Assembly: GCF_003610235.1 (NCBI RefSeq)
Contig: NZ_RAPR01000001.1
Coordinates: forward strand, 5,394,001-5,458,000
Origin: Catellatospora citrea
GTDB taxonomy: Bacteria > Actinomycetota > Actinomycetes > Mycobacteriales > Micromonosporaceae
Direction of reading: 5' to 3'
DNA length: 64,000 bases
The notes beneath the pieces were generated by a model. That model did not search any database. It had not been told where the DNA came from and worked only from the letters and a program-made list of their open reading frames with translations. Shown piece by piece: positions 19,270 to 28,099 of this stretch. Positions within the stretch are counted from its first letter, which is position 1, and every line of letters starts with the position of its first letter. The translations under genes and the position numbers were made by a program.

Positions 19270-19860
19270 TCACTCGGCGAGGATGGAGTAGAGCTTGCGC
19301 TTGGTGTCCTGGAGGGTTTCCAGGGCCTGCTGGCGCTGGGCGGGGGTGCCGGACATGGCGACCTGGCGCAGGGCGCCCATGATGGCGAAGCCGGCCTCGC
19401 GGAACTCCTGGGACTGGGCGATGTGGTCGGCGTCGAAGTCCTGCCACGGCCGGCCCTGGCCGGACTCACCGGCCCGCTCCGCCTCGGCCCGGCCGGTCTC
19501 GGTGAGCGTGAACCGCTTGCGGCCGCCGCTCTCCTCGCTGACGATCAGACCCTCGTCCTCCAGCAGCTGCAGCGTCGGGTAGATCGAGCCGGGGCTCGGC
19601 CGCCACACCCCGCCGGTGCGGGTCTCCAGCTCGGAGATCATCTCGTATCCGTGCATCGGGCGCTCCAGCAGCAGGCCCAGCACCGCCGCGCGGGTGTTGC
19701 CGCGCCGGCCGCGGCCCCGGCCGTGTCCGCGCCCGTGGCCGAAGCCGCCGGGGCCGAACGGGGGCCGCATCGGCCCGAAGGCGAACAGCCGGGGGTCATG
19801 GCCATGCCCCGGGCCGTGTCCGTGCTCGTGCGTGTCGTGTCCGTGGTGTCGTCGGAACAT
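19270..19860 (-). CDS. PadR-family regulator with a His-rich N-terminal extension
   Basis: 196 residues; ATG at 19860 with AGGAG upstream. The winged-helix PadR domain (about 55-125) has AVLGLLLERPMHGYEMISEL and PSPGSIYPTLQLLEDEGLIV. Before it is an unusual leader: nine His in the first 22 residues (RHHGHDTHEHGHGPGHGHD), then a Gly/Arg-rich stretch (GHGRGHGRGRGRRG). The His-rich part could bind metal, the GR stretch nucleic acid; both ideas are inference. PadR proteins usually repress their own promoter and an adjacent membrane or efflux gene; no obvious target is adjacent, only a divergent GNAT gene. Confidence 0.9.
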   Translation of the reverse strand: MFRRHHGHDTHEHGHGPGHGHDPRLFAFGPMRPPFGPGGFGHGRGHGRGRGRRGNTRAAVLGLLLERPMHGYEMISELETRTGGVWRPSPGSIYPTLQLLEDEGLIVSEESGGRKRFTLTETGRAEAERAGESGQGRPWQDFDADHIAQSQEFREAGFAIMGALRQVAMSGTPAQRQQALETLQDTKRKLYSILAE

Positions 19861-19914
19861 GTCGTTTTTCTCCTGGTTCGTTCAGTGGCCCCGCGGTCGC
19901 GGGAGCCCCTCATG

Positions 19915-19954
19915 ATTATCGGCGACGTATCAGCGATGTGTTTACGATATATCG
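19915..19954. promoter_or_regulatory. Candidate PadR operator / divergent promoter region
   Basis: An AT-rich stretch between the padR and GNAT starts. It contains the perfect palindrome CGATATATCG (19945-19954) and repeated TATC/GATA-type half-sites (TTATCGGCGACGTATCAG just upstream). Symmetric A/T-rich sites of this kind are typical for PadR autoregulation. The position supports an operator; no binding data. Confidence 0.45.
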
Positions 19955-20028
19955 GCAACCTGTCGGCGACAACCCCGTTTCCCGGGGATACCACTGGCGG
20001 CCCGCGCGGATCTCATTAGGCTGTGGTC

Positions 20029-20865
20029 ATGCTCACCCTTCCGGTGCGGCAGCTGGCCGAAGCTGACCGCGCCGCAGTGGAACGCCTGCTCGCGGCGTAT
20101 CCGATCGCGGCGGCGCAGGTGGCTGAGCGGGTGGCGATACGCGGGCTGGGCTGGCGCGCCGACGGCAGGCTCTACGGCTACGGCAGTCGCCGGAATCCCG
20201 AGGCGGTGCTCTGGTCGGGCGGGCAGGTCTCCCCGGTCGGCGCCGACGCCGCCGCGGTGGCCGCGTTCGCCGAGATGGTCTCCGGGCAGCCGCGCGTGTG
20301 CGCCTCGCTGGTGGGGGAGTCGGAGGCCGTGCTGGGCCTGTGGGAGCTGCTGCGTCCGGCCTGGGGTCCCGAGCGCACGGTGCGCGCCCACCAGCCGCTG
20401 CTGGTCGTGGAGACCCCGCCCGCCGTGGCGGCCGACCCGCTGGTGCGCCAGGTCCGGCCCGACGAGGTCGACCTCGTCTTCCCGGCATCGGTGGCGATGT
20501 ACACCGAGGAGGTCGGGGTCTCGCCGCTGGGCGACGACGGGGGGCGGGGCTACCGCGGGCGCGTGGCGGAGCTGGTCAAGGCGGGACGGTCGTACGCCCG
20601 GATCGTCGACGGCACGGTGGTGTTCAAGGCCGAGCTGGCGGTGGTGACCCGGCATACCGCGCAGGTGCAGGGGGTCTGGGTGGACCCGTCCTGGCGCGGG
20701 CGCGGCTTCGCGATAGCCGGCATGGCGGCCGTGGTGCGCGACGCGCTGCGCCGGGTCGCGCCGACCGTCAGCCTGTACGTCAACGACTTCAACACCCCGG
20801 CCCGCCGCGTGTACCAGCGGCTGGGCTTCCGGCAGGTGGGCGCGTTCGCGACGGTCCTGTTCTGA
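20029..20865 (+). CDS. GNAT N-acetyltransferase with N-terminal DUF4081-like domain
   Basis: 278 residues. The C-terminal GNAT domain has VQGVWVDPSWRGRGFAIAGMAAVV (acetyl-CoA loop R-G-R-G-x-A) and YVNDFNTPARRVYQRLGFRQVG. The first 130 residues form the partner domain seen in the Rv2867c-like family that follows gcpE in mycobacteria. The ATG is 6 nt after TAGGCT (20017-20022), so the mRNA is probably leaderless; a GTG two codons earlier is the alternative. Substrate unknown. Confidence 0.88.
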   Translation: MLTLPVRQLAEADRAAVERLLAAYPIAAAQVAERVAIRGLGWRADGRLYGYGSRRNPEAVLWSGGQVSPVGADAAAVAAFAEMVSGQPRVCASLVGESEAVLGLWELLRPAWGPERTVRAHQPLLVVETPPAVAADPLVRQVRPDEVDLVFPASVAMYTEEVGVSPLGDDGGRGYRGRVAELVKAGRSYARIVDGTVVFKAELAVVTRHTAQVQGVWVDPSWRGRGFAIAGMAAVVRDALRRVAPTVSLYVNDFNTPARRVYQRLGFRQVGAFATVLF

Positions 20866-20991
20866 CGGTCCGGCCGGACGGCGCGCCACGCCGAAGCCAC
20901 GACCATTTTCGTGACTTTGCGCACCTAGCTAACTACGTTAAGTAACGATAGTGGCTGACCAGATGTGACGGCCGGCGAGGTGACTACCCCC

Positions 20992-21507
20992 ATGGGGCGG
21001 ATCGTTAAACAGCTCTCTGACACCACCACCAAGTACTACTGGTATCCCGGAGAGAAGCAGGAGTGGATCCGTGCCGTGGTCGCCGTCGGGACCGGCGGCG
21101 CGTCCGCCGCGCTGCTGATGATGCTGACCCGCAACACCCTGGCGGCCGTGGTGACCGGCTGCGCGGTCACCCTCGCCGTGTCGGGTTTCAACTTCGGACG
21201 CCGGGACGCCAAGGCGCTGTCCGGCTTTCCCAACCTCAGCGACAAGGCCGCGCGCCGCGCCGCGATCTCCCACTCCGGCCGGGCCGCCTGGCGGGCGAGC
21301 GCGCACGGGGTCGGCGGCGCGGTGGCCGCCATCGTGGTGCTCAACCTGGCCCACCACGGCTGGGTCGCCGACTGGCTGCTGCCCGTGGTGCCGGCCGTGG
21401 TCGGCGCGCTCGCCCACCAGACCGGCATGATCTGGGAACAGCTGGCCAGCACCGTCACCAGCCCCGGCCCCGCCGCCACCCCAGCCGCCAAACCCTCCAC
21501 CGAGTGA
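20992..21507 (+). CDS. Hypothetical membrane protein
   Basis: 171 residues from an ATG with a GAGGTGA site 8 nt upstream, better supported than the earlier in-frame GTG at 20965. Hydrophobic segments lie near 22-38, 44-62 and 102-130. It includes KYYWYPGEKQEWI and SGFNFGRRDAKALSG. No family recognised. The gap before it (20866-20991) is AT-rich around 20905-20950 and probably holds the promoter. Followed by a family D repeat. Confidence 0.7.
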   Translation: MGRIVKQLSDTTTKYYWYPGEKQEWIRAVVAVGTGGASAALLMMLTRNTLAAVVTGCAVTLAVSGFNFGRRDAKALSGFPNLSDKAARRAAISHSGRAAWRASAHGVGGAVAAIVVLNLAHHGWVADWLLPVVPAVVGALAHQTGMIWEQLASTVTSPGPAATPAAKPSTE

Positions 21508-21529
21508 CCCGGACGCGATCTCCTGGCCT

Positions 21530-21597
21530 GGCTGCAGTTTCGGGGAAACTGCGGCAACGGGGTCGCCGATTCCAGCTGTTTCCCTGAAACCGCAGCC
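21530..21597. repeat. Nested palindromic repeat, family D (copy 1)
   Basis: Arms 21530-21549 and 21578-21597 match at 18 of 20 positions. The left arm also contains the self-palindrome CAGTTTC-ggg-GAAACTG. It lies between two convergent genes, 15 bp before the end of the flavoprotein gene. A relative is at 30388-30445. Confidence 0.75.
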
Positions 21598-21612
21598 CGA
21601 GCCGGCCGAGGG

Positions 21613-22833
21613 TCAGCGGCGGAGGGTGTCCAGGGCGCGGGAGGTGGTCCAGTCGCGGTTGGCGGCGGGGGCGCCGAAGCGCTCGGGGAGCAGGGCGTCG
21701 AGTTCCCAGCTCGGGGTGCCTGAGGTGATCCATTCGGCGAGGTGGCGGCCGAGGCCTCCGGCCAGGCCCATGCCGTGCAGGCCGAACCCGGCCGCGATCC
21801 ACAGGCCGGGCAGGGCGGAGCGGCCCGCCAGCGGGGCGCCGTCGGGGGTGAAGGCCTCCACCCCGTGCATGATCTTCGCGAGCTTGCTGCGGCGCAGCTC
21901 CGGCATGCGCTCACCGGCCAGCTGCCACAGCGGGGCGAACGCCTCCTCGTCGGGCGCGGCCAGCTCCCGCGCCTTGGCCAGGGGCTCGGCGTCGCCGGCC
22001 GGCCAGGCGGGCACGGGGTCGGGCCGGCTGCCGCCGACGATGACGCAGCCGTTGGCGGCCCGCAGGTAGAGCGACTGCTCGGGGATCCGGCAGGTGGGGG
22101 TGGTGTCAGGGTCGAGCGCGGGGTGCAGGACCTCGCTGACGCCGTACTGGTGCAGGATCGGCACGACCGGGACCACGACGCCGGCCATCGCCCCGACGGC
22201 GCCCGCCGCCGCCCCCGCCGCGTTGATCACGAGCGGGGTCTCGATGACGCCGTCGCTGGTGTGCACCGCCCGGACCTGCCCGCCGGTGGTGTCGATGCCG
22301 GTGACCCGGACCCCGGTGCGGATGCTCACCCCGTGCGCGACGGCCCCCGCGACCAGCGCGTTCACGAAGTCCTTCGGGCGCACGAAGCCCTCGCCCGGCA
22401 GCCAGGCCGCGGCCTGCACGTCGGACAGGTCGAGCCGGGGGACCAGGTTCATGGTCGCCGAAGCGCCGCGCAGTTCGAGCGGCACGCCCAGCTCGTCGGC
22501 GCGGCGGGCGAGCCGGCGCAGCTCGTCGACGTGGGCGTGGCTGAGCGCGAGCCGCAGCCCGCCGACCGGACGCCAGCCGGGGTCGTGCCCGGTCTCGGCG
22601 CGCAGCATGGCGGCCAGGGCGGGCAGGTATCCGGCCAACCGGGCGTGCCAGCCGGGACCGTCCGGGCCGCGCATGGAGGTGACGAACCCGGCGGTGTGCC
22701 AGGTGCTGCCGTCGGTGAGCTCGTGCTGCTCCAACAGCACCGTGTCGCGCCACCCGGCCCGGCCGAGGTGGTAGGCCAGGGAGCAGCCGACCACGCCGCC
22801 CCCGATGATCACCGCCCGTGCACTCGCTCCCAT
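21613..22833 (-). CDS. FAD-dependent amine/D-amino-acid oxidase-family protein
   Basis: 406 residues; ATG at 22833. The FAD fold is AVIIGGGVVGCSLAYHLGRAG (7-27), followed by LTDGSTWHTAGFV, and the C-terminal ALPGLWIAAGFGLHGMGLAGG is the DAO-family FAD-closing motif. It is the FAD half of the 6206-8683 protein without the GcvT domain. Facing the glutamine-synthetase-like operon across a 228-bp divergent gap, it could oxidise a gamma-glutamylated amine, as PuuB does in enteric putrescine use. That role is inference; sarcosine oxidase-like activity is the main alternative. Confidence 0.87.
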   Translation of the reverse strand: MGASARAVIIGGGVVGCSLAYHLGRAGWRDTVLLEQHELTDGSTWHTAGFVTSMRGPDGPGWHARLAGYLPALAAMLRAETGHDPGWRPVGGLRLALSHAHVDELRRLARRADELGVPLELRGASATMNLVPRLDLSDVQAAAWLPGEGFVRPKDFVNALVAGAVAHGVSIRTGVRVTGIDTTGGQVRAVHTSDGVIETPLVINAAGAAAGAVGAMAGVVVPVVPILHQYGVSEVLHPALDPDTTPTCRIPEQSLYLRAANGCVIVGGSRPDPVPAWPAGDAEPLAKARELAAPDEEAFAPLWQLAGERMPELRRSKLAKIMHGVEAFTPDGAPLAGRSALPGLWIAAGFGLHGMGLAGGLGRHLAEWITSGTPSWELDALLPERFGAPAANRDWTTSRALDTLRR

Positions 22834-22912
22834 CTGGTCAGTCGTACCCGTTACAACCCCCGAACGGAAGCCCTCGGTCACAACTTTGCGCCCTGCGCAC
22901 CCCCGCCCTCGT

Positions 22913-22975
22913 CGCAACTCTTGAAGACTTGCGGCCTGAACCGGCGGCGAAAGCCGCAAGCCTTGGAGAGTTGCG
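22913..22975. repeat. Nested palindromic repeat, family C (copy 2)
   Basis: Arms 22913-22935 and 22953-22975 match at 20 of 23 positions. The arm CGCAACTCTTGAAGACTTGC is similar to copy 1 at 8779-8845 and is itself close to palindromic. It lies in the divergent gap between the flavoprotein and glutamine-synthetase-like genes, which is unusual because most of the other repeats follow gene ends. Confidence 0.65.
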
Positions 22976-23024
22976 GCAGAGGGCGGGGCGGCGGTGCGCC
23001 ACGATCACGATGTATTCGGGTTTG

Positions 23025-23053
23025 TTGACGTGGGTGGGTGGGGGCGGTAGACC
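23025..23053 (+). promoter_or_regulatory. Promoter of the glutamine-synthetase-like operon
   Basis: TTGACG (23025-23030), 17-bp spacer, TAGACC (23048-23053), with the ATG starting 8 nt after the -10 box. A sigma-70-type promoter at ideal spacing that would give a leaderless or almost leaderless mRNA and fixes the start at 23062. Confidence 0.7.
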
Positions 23054-23061
23054 TTGTGGGC

Positions 23062-24405
23062 ATGTGGTCGGTGGAGCGCCTGCGCGCGATGGTGGAGGCG
23101 GGCGACATCGACACGGTGTTGCTGGCCATGACGGACATGCAGGGCCGCCTGCAGGGCAAGCGGCTGCACGCGGCGTACTTCCTGGACGAGGTGGTGGGGC
23201 ACGGCAGCGAGGCGTGCAACTACCTGCTCGCGGTGGACGTGGAGATGACCCCGGTCGACGGGTACGCCGTCTCCGGCTGGTCACAGGGCTACGGCGACTT
23301 CGTGCTGCGGCCCGATCTGGACACGCTGCGCCCGATCCCGTGGCTGCCCGGCACGGTGCTGGTGATGTCCGATGTGCTGTGGCACGACGGCTCGCCGGTG
23401 GTGCAGTCGCCGCGGCAGATCCTGCGCCGGCAGCTGGACCGCCTCGCCGAGCGGGGCCTGACCGCGTACATCGGCACGGAGCTGGAGTTCGTGGTCTACG
23501 CCGACACCTACGAGCAGGCGGCGGCCAAGCGCTACCAGGGGCTGACCCCGGCCAACGGCTACAACGTGGACTACTCCCTGCTGGGCACCTCCCGGGTGGA
23601 GCCGCTGCTGCGGGCGATCCGGCTGGGCATGGCCGGGGCGGGGCTGGCCCCGGAGAGCGCCAAGGGCGAGTGCAACCTGGGCCAGCACGAGATCGCCTTC
23701 CGGTACGCCGAGGCGCTGAAGACGGCCGACCAGCACTCGATCTACAAGCACGGGGCCAAGGAGATCGCCGCCGCGCAGGGCATGTCGCTGACCTTCATGG
23801 CCAAGCCGAACCAGCGCGAGGGCAACTCGTGCCACATCCACTTCTCGCTGCGCGACGAGGAGGGCCGGCCGGTGATGGCCGAGCACGACCGGTTGAGCCC
23901 GCTGGGCGAGCAGGTGCTGGCCGGGCTGCTGGCGACGACGGCCGAGATGAGCGTGCTGTACGCGCCGAACATCAACTCGTACAAGCGATACCAGGCGGGG
24001 TCGTTCGCGCCGACGGCGCTGCGCTGGGGGCGCGACAACCGCACCTGCGCGCTGCGCCTGGTCGGCCACGACCACTCGCTGCGGGTGGAGCACCGCTCGC
24101 CGGGCGGCGACGTCAACCCGTACCTGGCGATCGCGGCGCTGGTCGCCGGGGCGCTGCACGGCATGGACAACGAGCTGCCGCTGGAGCCGGTGTTCACCGG
24201 CAACGCCTACGAGGACCCGTCCGCGCCGCGTATGCCCGCCACGCTGCGCGACGCGCTGCTGCGGTGGGAGTCGGGCGCGGTGGCGCGGGAGGCGTTCGGC
24301 GATGCCGTGGTCGAGCACTACGGGCACGCCGCGCAGGTGGAACTGGCCGCGTACGACGCCGCGGTGACGGACTGGGAACTGGTGCGGGGGTTCGAGCGAC
24401 TGTGA
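23062..24405 (+). CDS. Glutamine synthetase-like gamma-glutamyl-amine ligase
   Basis: 447 residues (MWSVERLRAM); start chosen from the promoter 8 nt upstream, with an in-frame GTG at 23038 as alternative. The catalytic GS domain has YIGTELEFVVY, ECNLGQHEIAFRYAEAL, GNSCHIHFSL (metal and ammonia-site residues), APNINSYKRY and VEHRSPGGDVNPYLAIAA. It is shorter than GlnA1 and lacks its adenylylation-site region. In the GlnA3/GlnA4/PuuA subfamily such enzymes add glutamate to polyamines or ethanolamine. The downstream aldehyde dehydrogenase, SDR and amidotransferase fit that route; the real amine is unknown. Confidence 0.9.
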   Translation: MWSVERLRAMVEAGDIDTVLLAMTDMQGRLQGKRLHAAYFLDEVVGHGSEACNYLLAVDVEMTPVDGYAVSGWSQGYGDFVLRPDLDTLRPIPWLPGTVLVMSDVLWHDGSPVVQSPRQILRRQLDRLAERGLTAYIGTELEFVVYADTYEQAAAKRYQGLTPANGYNVDYSLLGTSRVEPLLRAIRLGMAGAGLAPESAKGECNLGQHEIAFRYAEALKTADQHSIYKHGAKEIAAAQGMSLTFMAKPNQREGNSCHIHFSLRDEEGRPVMAEHDRLSPLGEQVLAGLLATTAEMSVLYAPNINSYKRYQAGSFAPTALRWGRDNRTCALRLVGHDHSLRVEHRSPGGDVNPYLAIAALVAGALHGMDNELPLEPVFTGNAYEDPSAPRMPATLRDALLRWESGAVAREAFGDAVVEHYGHAAQVELAAYDAAVTDWELVRGFERL

Positions 24406-25751
24406 AGATCATCAACCCGGTCACCGAGGAGCTGATCACCTCGGTGGAGCCGGTGGACGCGGCCGGGGTGGATACGGCCGTGCGGGCCGCCGCGAAGGCG
24501 TTCGAGAGCTGGCGCGACGTGTCCCCGGGCGACCGGGCCCGGCTGCTGCGCCGCTTCGCGACCGTGGTCGACGCGCATGTCGAGGAGCTGGCGCTGCTGG
24601 AGGTGCGCAACGCCGGGCACACCGTCGGCAACGCGCGCTGGGAGGCCGGCAACGTCCGCGACCTGCTCGACTACTACTCCGGCACGCCGGAACGGCTGTC
24701 CGGGCGGCAGATCCCGGTGGCGGGCGGCGTGGACGTGACGTTCCACGAGCCGCTGGGCGTGGTCGGCGTGATCGTGCCGTGGAACTTCCCGATGCCGATC
24801 GCCGCGTGGGGCTTCGCCCCGGCGCTGGCCGCGGGCAACACGGTCATCGTGAAACCGGCCGAGACCACGCCGCTGACCGCGCTGCGCCTGGCCGAGCTGG
24901 CCCTGGAAGCGGGCCTGCCCGAGGGCGTGCTCACCGTGCTGCCGGGCCACGGCGAGGTCACCGGGCAGGCGCTGGTGACCCATCCGGGCGTACGCAAGAT
25001 CTGCTTCACCGGGTCCGCCGAGGTGGGCCGCCAGATCATGGCCGCCTGCGCCGCCGACCTGACCCGGGTGACCCTGGAACTGGGCGGCAAGAACTCCACC
25101 CTGCTGTTCGCCGACGCCGATCTGGAGAAGGCCGCGGCCGCGCTGCCCGGGGCCGTCTTCGACAACGCCGGACAGGACTGCTGCGCCCGCTCCCGCCTGC
25201 TCGTCCAGCGCGAGGTGTACGACGACTTCCTCGCCCTGCTGGAGCCCCATGTCGCCGCCTGGCGCTGCGGCGACCCGATGGACCCGGCCACCGGCATGGG
25301 CCCGCTCATCACCGCCGAGCAGCGGGCACGGGTCGCGGGTTACGTGGCGGGCGCGGACGTGCTGATGCGCGGCGACGCGCCCACCGGGGCCGGTTTCTGG
25401 CACCCGGCGACGGTGCTGGCGGCCCGCGGCACCGACGAGCAGCACTGGCGCGAGGAGGTCTTCGGGCCGGTGCTGTCCGTGCTGGCCTTCGACGGCGAGG
25501 ACGAGGCGCTGCGGCTGGCCAACGACACCGAGTACGGCCTGTCCGGGTCGATCTGGACCCGCGACGTGGGCCGTGCGCTGCGGCTGGCCCGTGGCGTCGA
25601 GGCGGGGGTGCTGAGCGTGAACTCGCACTCCTCGGTGCGCTACTGGACCCCCTTCGGCGGGGCCAAGCAGTCCGGCATGGGCCGCGAGCTGGGCCCGGAC
25701 GCCCCGCTGGCGTTCACCGAGACCAAGAACGTCTTCATCTCCACCGAGTGA
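24402..25751 (+). CDS. NAD(P)+-dependent aldehyde dehydrogenase
   Basis: 449 residues; GTG overlaps the previous stop (GTGA). ALDH motifs: GVIVPWNFPMPIAAW, VIVKPAETTPLTAL, FTGSAEVGRQIM (NAD clamp), the catalytic Glu in LELGGKNS and the catalytic Cys in NAGQDCCARSRLLV (Cys in place of the usual xC[TSV]). The end NTEYGLSGSIWTRD and PFGGAKQSGMGRELG is standard. In the gamma-glutamyl-amine pathway it would oxidise the gamma-glutamyl aldehyde to an acid. Tightly coupled to the GS-like gene. Confidence 0.95.
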   Translation: MKIINPVTEELITSVEPVDAAGVDTAVRAAAKAFESWRDVSPGDRARLLRRFATVVDAHVEELALLEVRNAGHTVGNARWEAGNVRDLLDYYSGTPERLSGRQIPVAGGVDVTFHEPLGVVGVIVPWNFPMPIAAWGFAPALAAGNTVIVKPAETTPLTALRLAELALEAGLPEGVLTVLPGHGEVTGQALVTHPGVRKICFTGSAEVGRQIMAACAADLTRVTLELGGKNSTLLFADADLEKAAAALPGAVFDNAGQDCCARSRLLVQREVYDDFLALLEPHVAAWRCGDPMDPATGMGPLITAEQRARVAGYVAGADVLMRGDAPTGAGFWHPATVLAARGTDEQHWREEVFGPVLSVLAFDGEDEALRLANDTEYGLSGSIWTRDVGRALRLARGVEAGVLSVNSHSSVRYWTPFGGAKQSGMGRELGPDAPLAFTETKNVFISTE

Positions 25752-25848
25752 AACTCCAGCGGTGCCCCGCCCGCGTCCCGCACGCTGTAAGCACGGGTCG
25801 CGGGCGCCACCGGTCATCGGAACAGCGAAGGGCAGGCAGAGGCAGGGC

Positions 25849-26613
25849 ATGGGGCGGTTGCAGGACCGAGTGGCGGTCATCAGCGGAGCGGCCAGCGGCA
25901 TCGGCGCGGCCACGGCGCGGCGGTTCGCGTCGGAGGGCGCGTACGTCGTCGCCGTCGACCTCGCGGAGGAAGCCGGCAAGAAGATCGCCGAGGAGGTCGG
26001 CGGGGAGTTCGTGCAGTGCGACGTCTCCGACGAGGAGCAGGTGCGCGAGCTGTTCGACGGCGTCGCGGCCCGGCGCGGGCGCGTGGACATCGCGTTCAAC
26101 AACGCGGGGATCTCCCCGCCCGACGACGACTCGATCCTCGACACCGGGCTCGACGCCTGGGAGCGGGTGCTCCGGGTCAACACCACCAGCGTCTACCTGT
26201 GCTGCAAGTACGCCCTGCCGCACATGCTCGCCGCGGGCAAGGGCTCGATCATCAACACGGCCAGCTTCGTCGCCCTGATGGGTGCGGCGACCAGTCAGAT
26301 CGCTTACACCGCCAGCAAGGGCGGCGTGCTCGCGATGAGCCGCGAACTGGGCGTGCAGTTCGCCCGGCAGGGGGTGCGCGTCAACGCGCTGTGCCCCGGC
26401 CCGGTGGCCACGCCGCTGCTGATGGAGCTGTTCGCGAAGGATCCGGAGCGGGCGGCTCGCCGACTCGTCCATGTCCCGATGGGCCGGTTCGCCGAGCCCG
26501 AAGAGATCGCCGCGGCGGTAGCGTTTCTCGCCAGTGACGACTCCTCATTCATCACCGCCTCCCAGTTCGTCGTGGACGGGGGCATTACCGGGGCCTATGT
26601 GACGCCGTTGTGA
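25849..26613 (+). CDS. Short-chain dehydrogenase/reductase
   Basis: 254 residues; ATG at 25849. It has the SDR cofactor motif SGAASGIGAATARRF (TGxxxGxG), an Asp after beta-2 (VVAVDLAEE) that favours NAD+, the NNAG block (AFNNAGISPPDD), the active Tyr-x3-Lys in YTASKGG and Ser in NTASFVAL. It ends FVVDGGITGAYVTPL. Placed between the aldehyde dehydrogenase and the amidotransferase and coupled to the latter, it might oxidise an alcohol intermediate such as gamma-glutamylethanolamide; this is inference. Confidence 0.95.
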   Translation: MGRLQDRVAVISGAASGIGAATARRFASEGAYVVAVDLAEEAGKKIAEEVGGEFVQCDVSDEEQVRELFDGVAARRGRVDIAFNNAGISPPDDDSILDTGLDAWERVLRVNTTSVYLCCKYALPHMLAAGKGSIINTASFVALMGAATSQIAYTASKGGVLAMSRELGVQFARQGVRVNALCPGPVATPLLMELFAKDPERAARRLVHVPMGRFAEPEEIAAAVAFLASDDSSFITASQFVVDGGITGAYVTPL

Positions 26614-27362
26614 GCGATGTGACCAGACCGTTGATCGGTATCACCACCTATGTGGAAACGACCCGATTCCTCGTGCACGACACCCGCGCCGCGGTGTTGC
26701 CCTGGGCCTACACGGAGCAGGTGGCCAAGGCGGGCGGCCGGCCGGTGCTCGTACCCCCGATGGTCGACGGCGGCGTCGAGGTCCTCGACGGCCTCGACGG
26801 GCTGATCGTCGCGGGCGGCGCCGACGTCGAACCGGCCCGCTACGGCGAGGCGCCGCACCCGAAGGTCTACACCAGCCCACTGCGCGACGCGGGCGAGCTG
26901 CCGCTGGTGCGCATCGCGCTGAAGACCGGCCTGCCGCTGCTCGGCGTCTGCCGGGGCATGCAGGTGATGACGGTGGCCTCCGGCGGGCGGCTGCACCAGC
27001 ACCTGCCCGACGTGCCCGGCAGCGGCGAGCACACCACCCACGGCCCGGTGAAGGTGTACGCCGAGCACCCGGTGCGCTTCGCCACCGGCTCCCGCCTGCG
27101 GGAGCTGTACGGCGCGGAGGCGGTCGTGAACTCGTACCACCACCAGGCCGTCAAGGATCCGGGCCGGCTGGTGCCGACGGGCTGGTGCACCACCGACGAC
27201 ATGATCGAGGCGGTGGAGCACCCGGACCACCCGTTCGCGGTCGGCGTGCAGTGGCACCCGGAGGACATGGCCACCAACGCCCTGTTCCAGGCCCTGGTGA
27301 ACGCGGCCACTCAGGTCCGCCACGCCCGCGCCAACCGCGCCGAGTTCTTCGCGACCGTCTGA
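26610..27362 (+). CDS. Class I glutamine amidotransferase-like gamma-glutamyl hydrolase (PuuD type)
   Basis: 250 residues; GTG overlaps the SDR stop. The catalytic nucleophile is in LPLLGVCRGMQVM, the His-Glu pair in GVQWHPEDM, and GLIVAGGADVEP is the PuuD/peptidase C26 signature (oxyanion strand). In the putrescine pathway this enzyme removes glutamate from gamma-glutamyl-GABA; here it would release the end product of whichever amine the GS-like protein charges. Last gene of the operon, followed at 15 bp by a family B hairpin. Confidence 0.93.
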   Translation: MSDVTRPLIGITTYVETTRFLVHDTRAAVLPWAYTEQVAKAGGRPVLVPPMVDGGVEVLDGLDGLIVAGGADVEPARYGEAPHPKVYTSPLRDAGELPLVRIALKTGLPLLGVCRGMQVMTVASGGRLHQHLPDVPGSGEHTTHGPVKVYAEHPVRFATGSRLRELYGAEAVVNSYHHQAVKDPGRLVPTGWCTTDDMIEAVEHPDHPFAVGVQWHPEDMATNALFQALVNAATQVRHARANRAEFFATV

Positions 27363-27376
27363 CGCACCTGTTCTTT

Positions 27377-27443
27377 CATGGGCGTTGGCCTATTGCGTTG
27401 ACTTCGATCATCTCTGAGTCGATGTAATAGGCCAACGCCTATG
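27377..27443. repeat. Intergenic inverted repeat, family B (copy 2)
   Basis: Arms 27377-27402 and 27418-27443 match at 22 of 26 positions; core GGCGTTGGCCTATT. It begins 15 bp after the amidotransferase stop and probably ends that transcript. Related to 6137-6191 and to the IS-split copy at 44036/45256. Confidence 0.75.
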
Positions 27444-27531
27444 TGGGGCAGGTGGTGCGCCGGGTTGGCGGTCGTCCCGTCAGGTGGCCAGGGGGCGGCG
27501 AGGGGGAGTGGGGCGGGGTAGCGTCGCGGGC

Positions 27532-28089
27532 ATGGGCAAGGTGTACGAGCAGATCGACGACCGGATCCGTGACTTCCTGCTGGCGCAGCGGGTCTTCTTC
27601 GTGGCCACCGCGCCGTCCGACCCGGACGGCCACGTCAACCTCTCGCCCAAGGGCCTGACCGACTCCTTCGCGGTGCTCAGCCCCCATCAGGTGGCTTACT
27701 ACGAATACGGCGGCTCGGGCATCGAGACCATGGCGCACCTGCGCGACAACAACCGCATCGTGCTGATGGTCTGCGCGTTCGACGGCCCGCCGAAGATCTA
27801 CCGGCTGCACGGGCACGGGGAGTCGGTGCTCGCCGAGGACCCGCGGGCCGCCGAGCTGATCAAGCAGTTCCCCGCCCCGCCGCACGTCGGCCTGCGCAGC
27901 GTCGTCGTGATCGACGTCACCCGTGTGTCGGACTCCTGCGGTTACGGCGTGCCGCTGATGTCGTACGAGGGCGACCGCGACCTGCTCGTCCAGTTCTGGG
28001 ACCACAAGACGCCCGAACAGCGCGAGCACTACCGGGCCACCCGCAACGCACACAGCATCGACGGAGCCCCGGTCTTCGCCGAGCGCTAG
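27532..28089 (+). CDS. Pyridoxamine 5'-phosphate oxidase-fold (FMN-binding) protein
   Basis: 185 residues; ATG 8 nt after TAGCGT (27519-27524). The split-barrel flavin fold shows as [20 protein letters not shown], then [28 protein letters not shown] and [12 protein letters not shown]. Proteins of this PPOX subgroup bind FMN or F420 and are mostly of unknown substrate. It precedes map by 10 bp and its stop lies inside the likely map promoter. Confidence 0.88.
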   Translation: MGKVYEQIDDRIRDFLLAQRVFFVATAPSDPDGHVNLSPKGLTDSFAVLSPHQVAYYEYGGSGIETMAHLRDNNRIVLMVCAFDGPPKIYRLHGHGESVLAEDPRAAELIKQFPAPPHVGLRSVVVIDVTRVSDSCGYGVPLMSYEGDRDLLVQFWDHKTPEQREHYRATRNAHSIDGAPVFAER

Positions 28090-28099
28090 AGTTCAGGGC

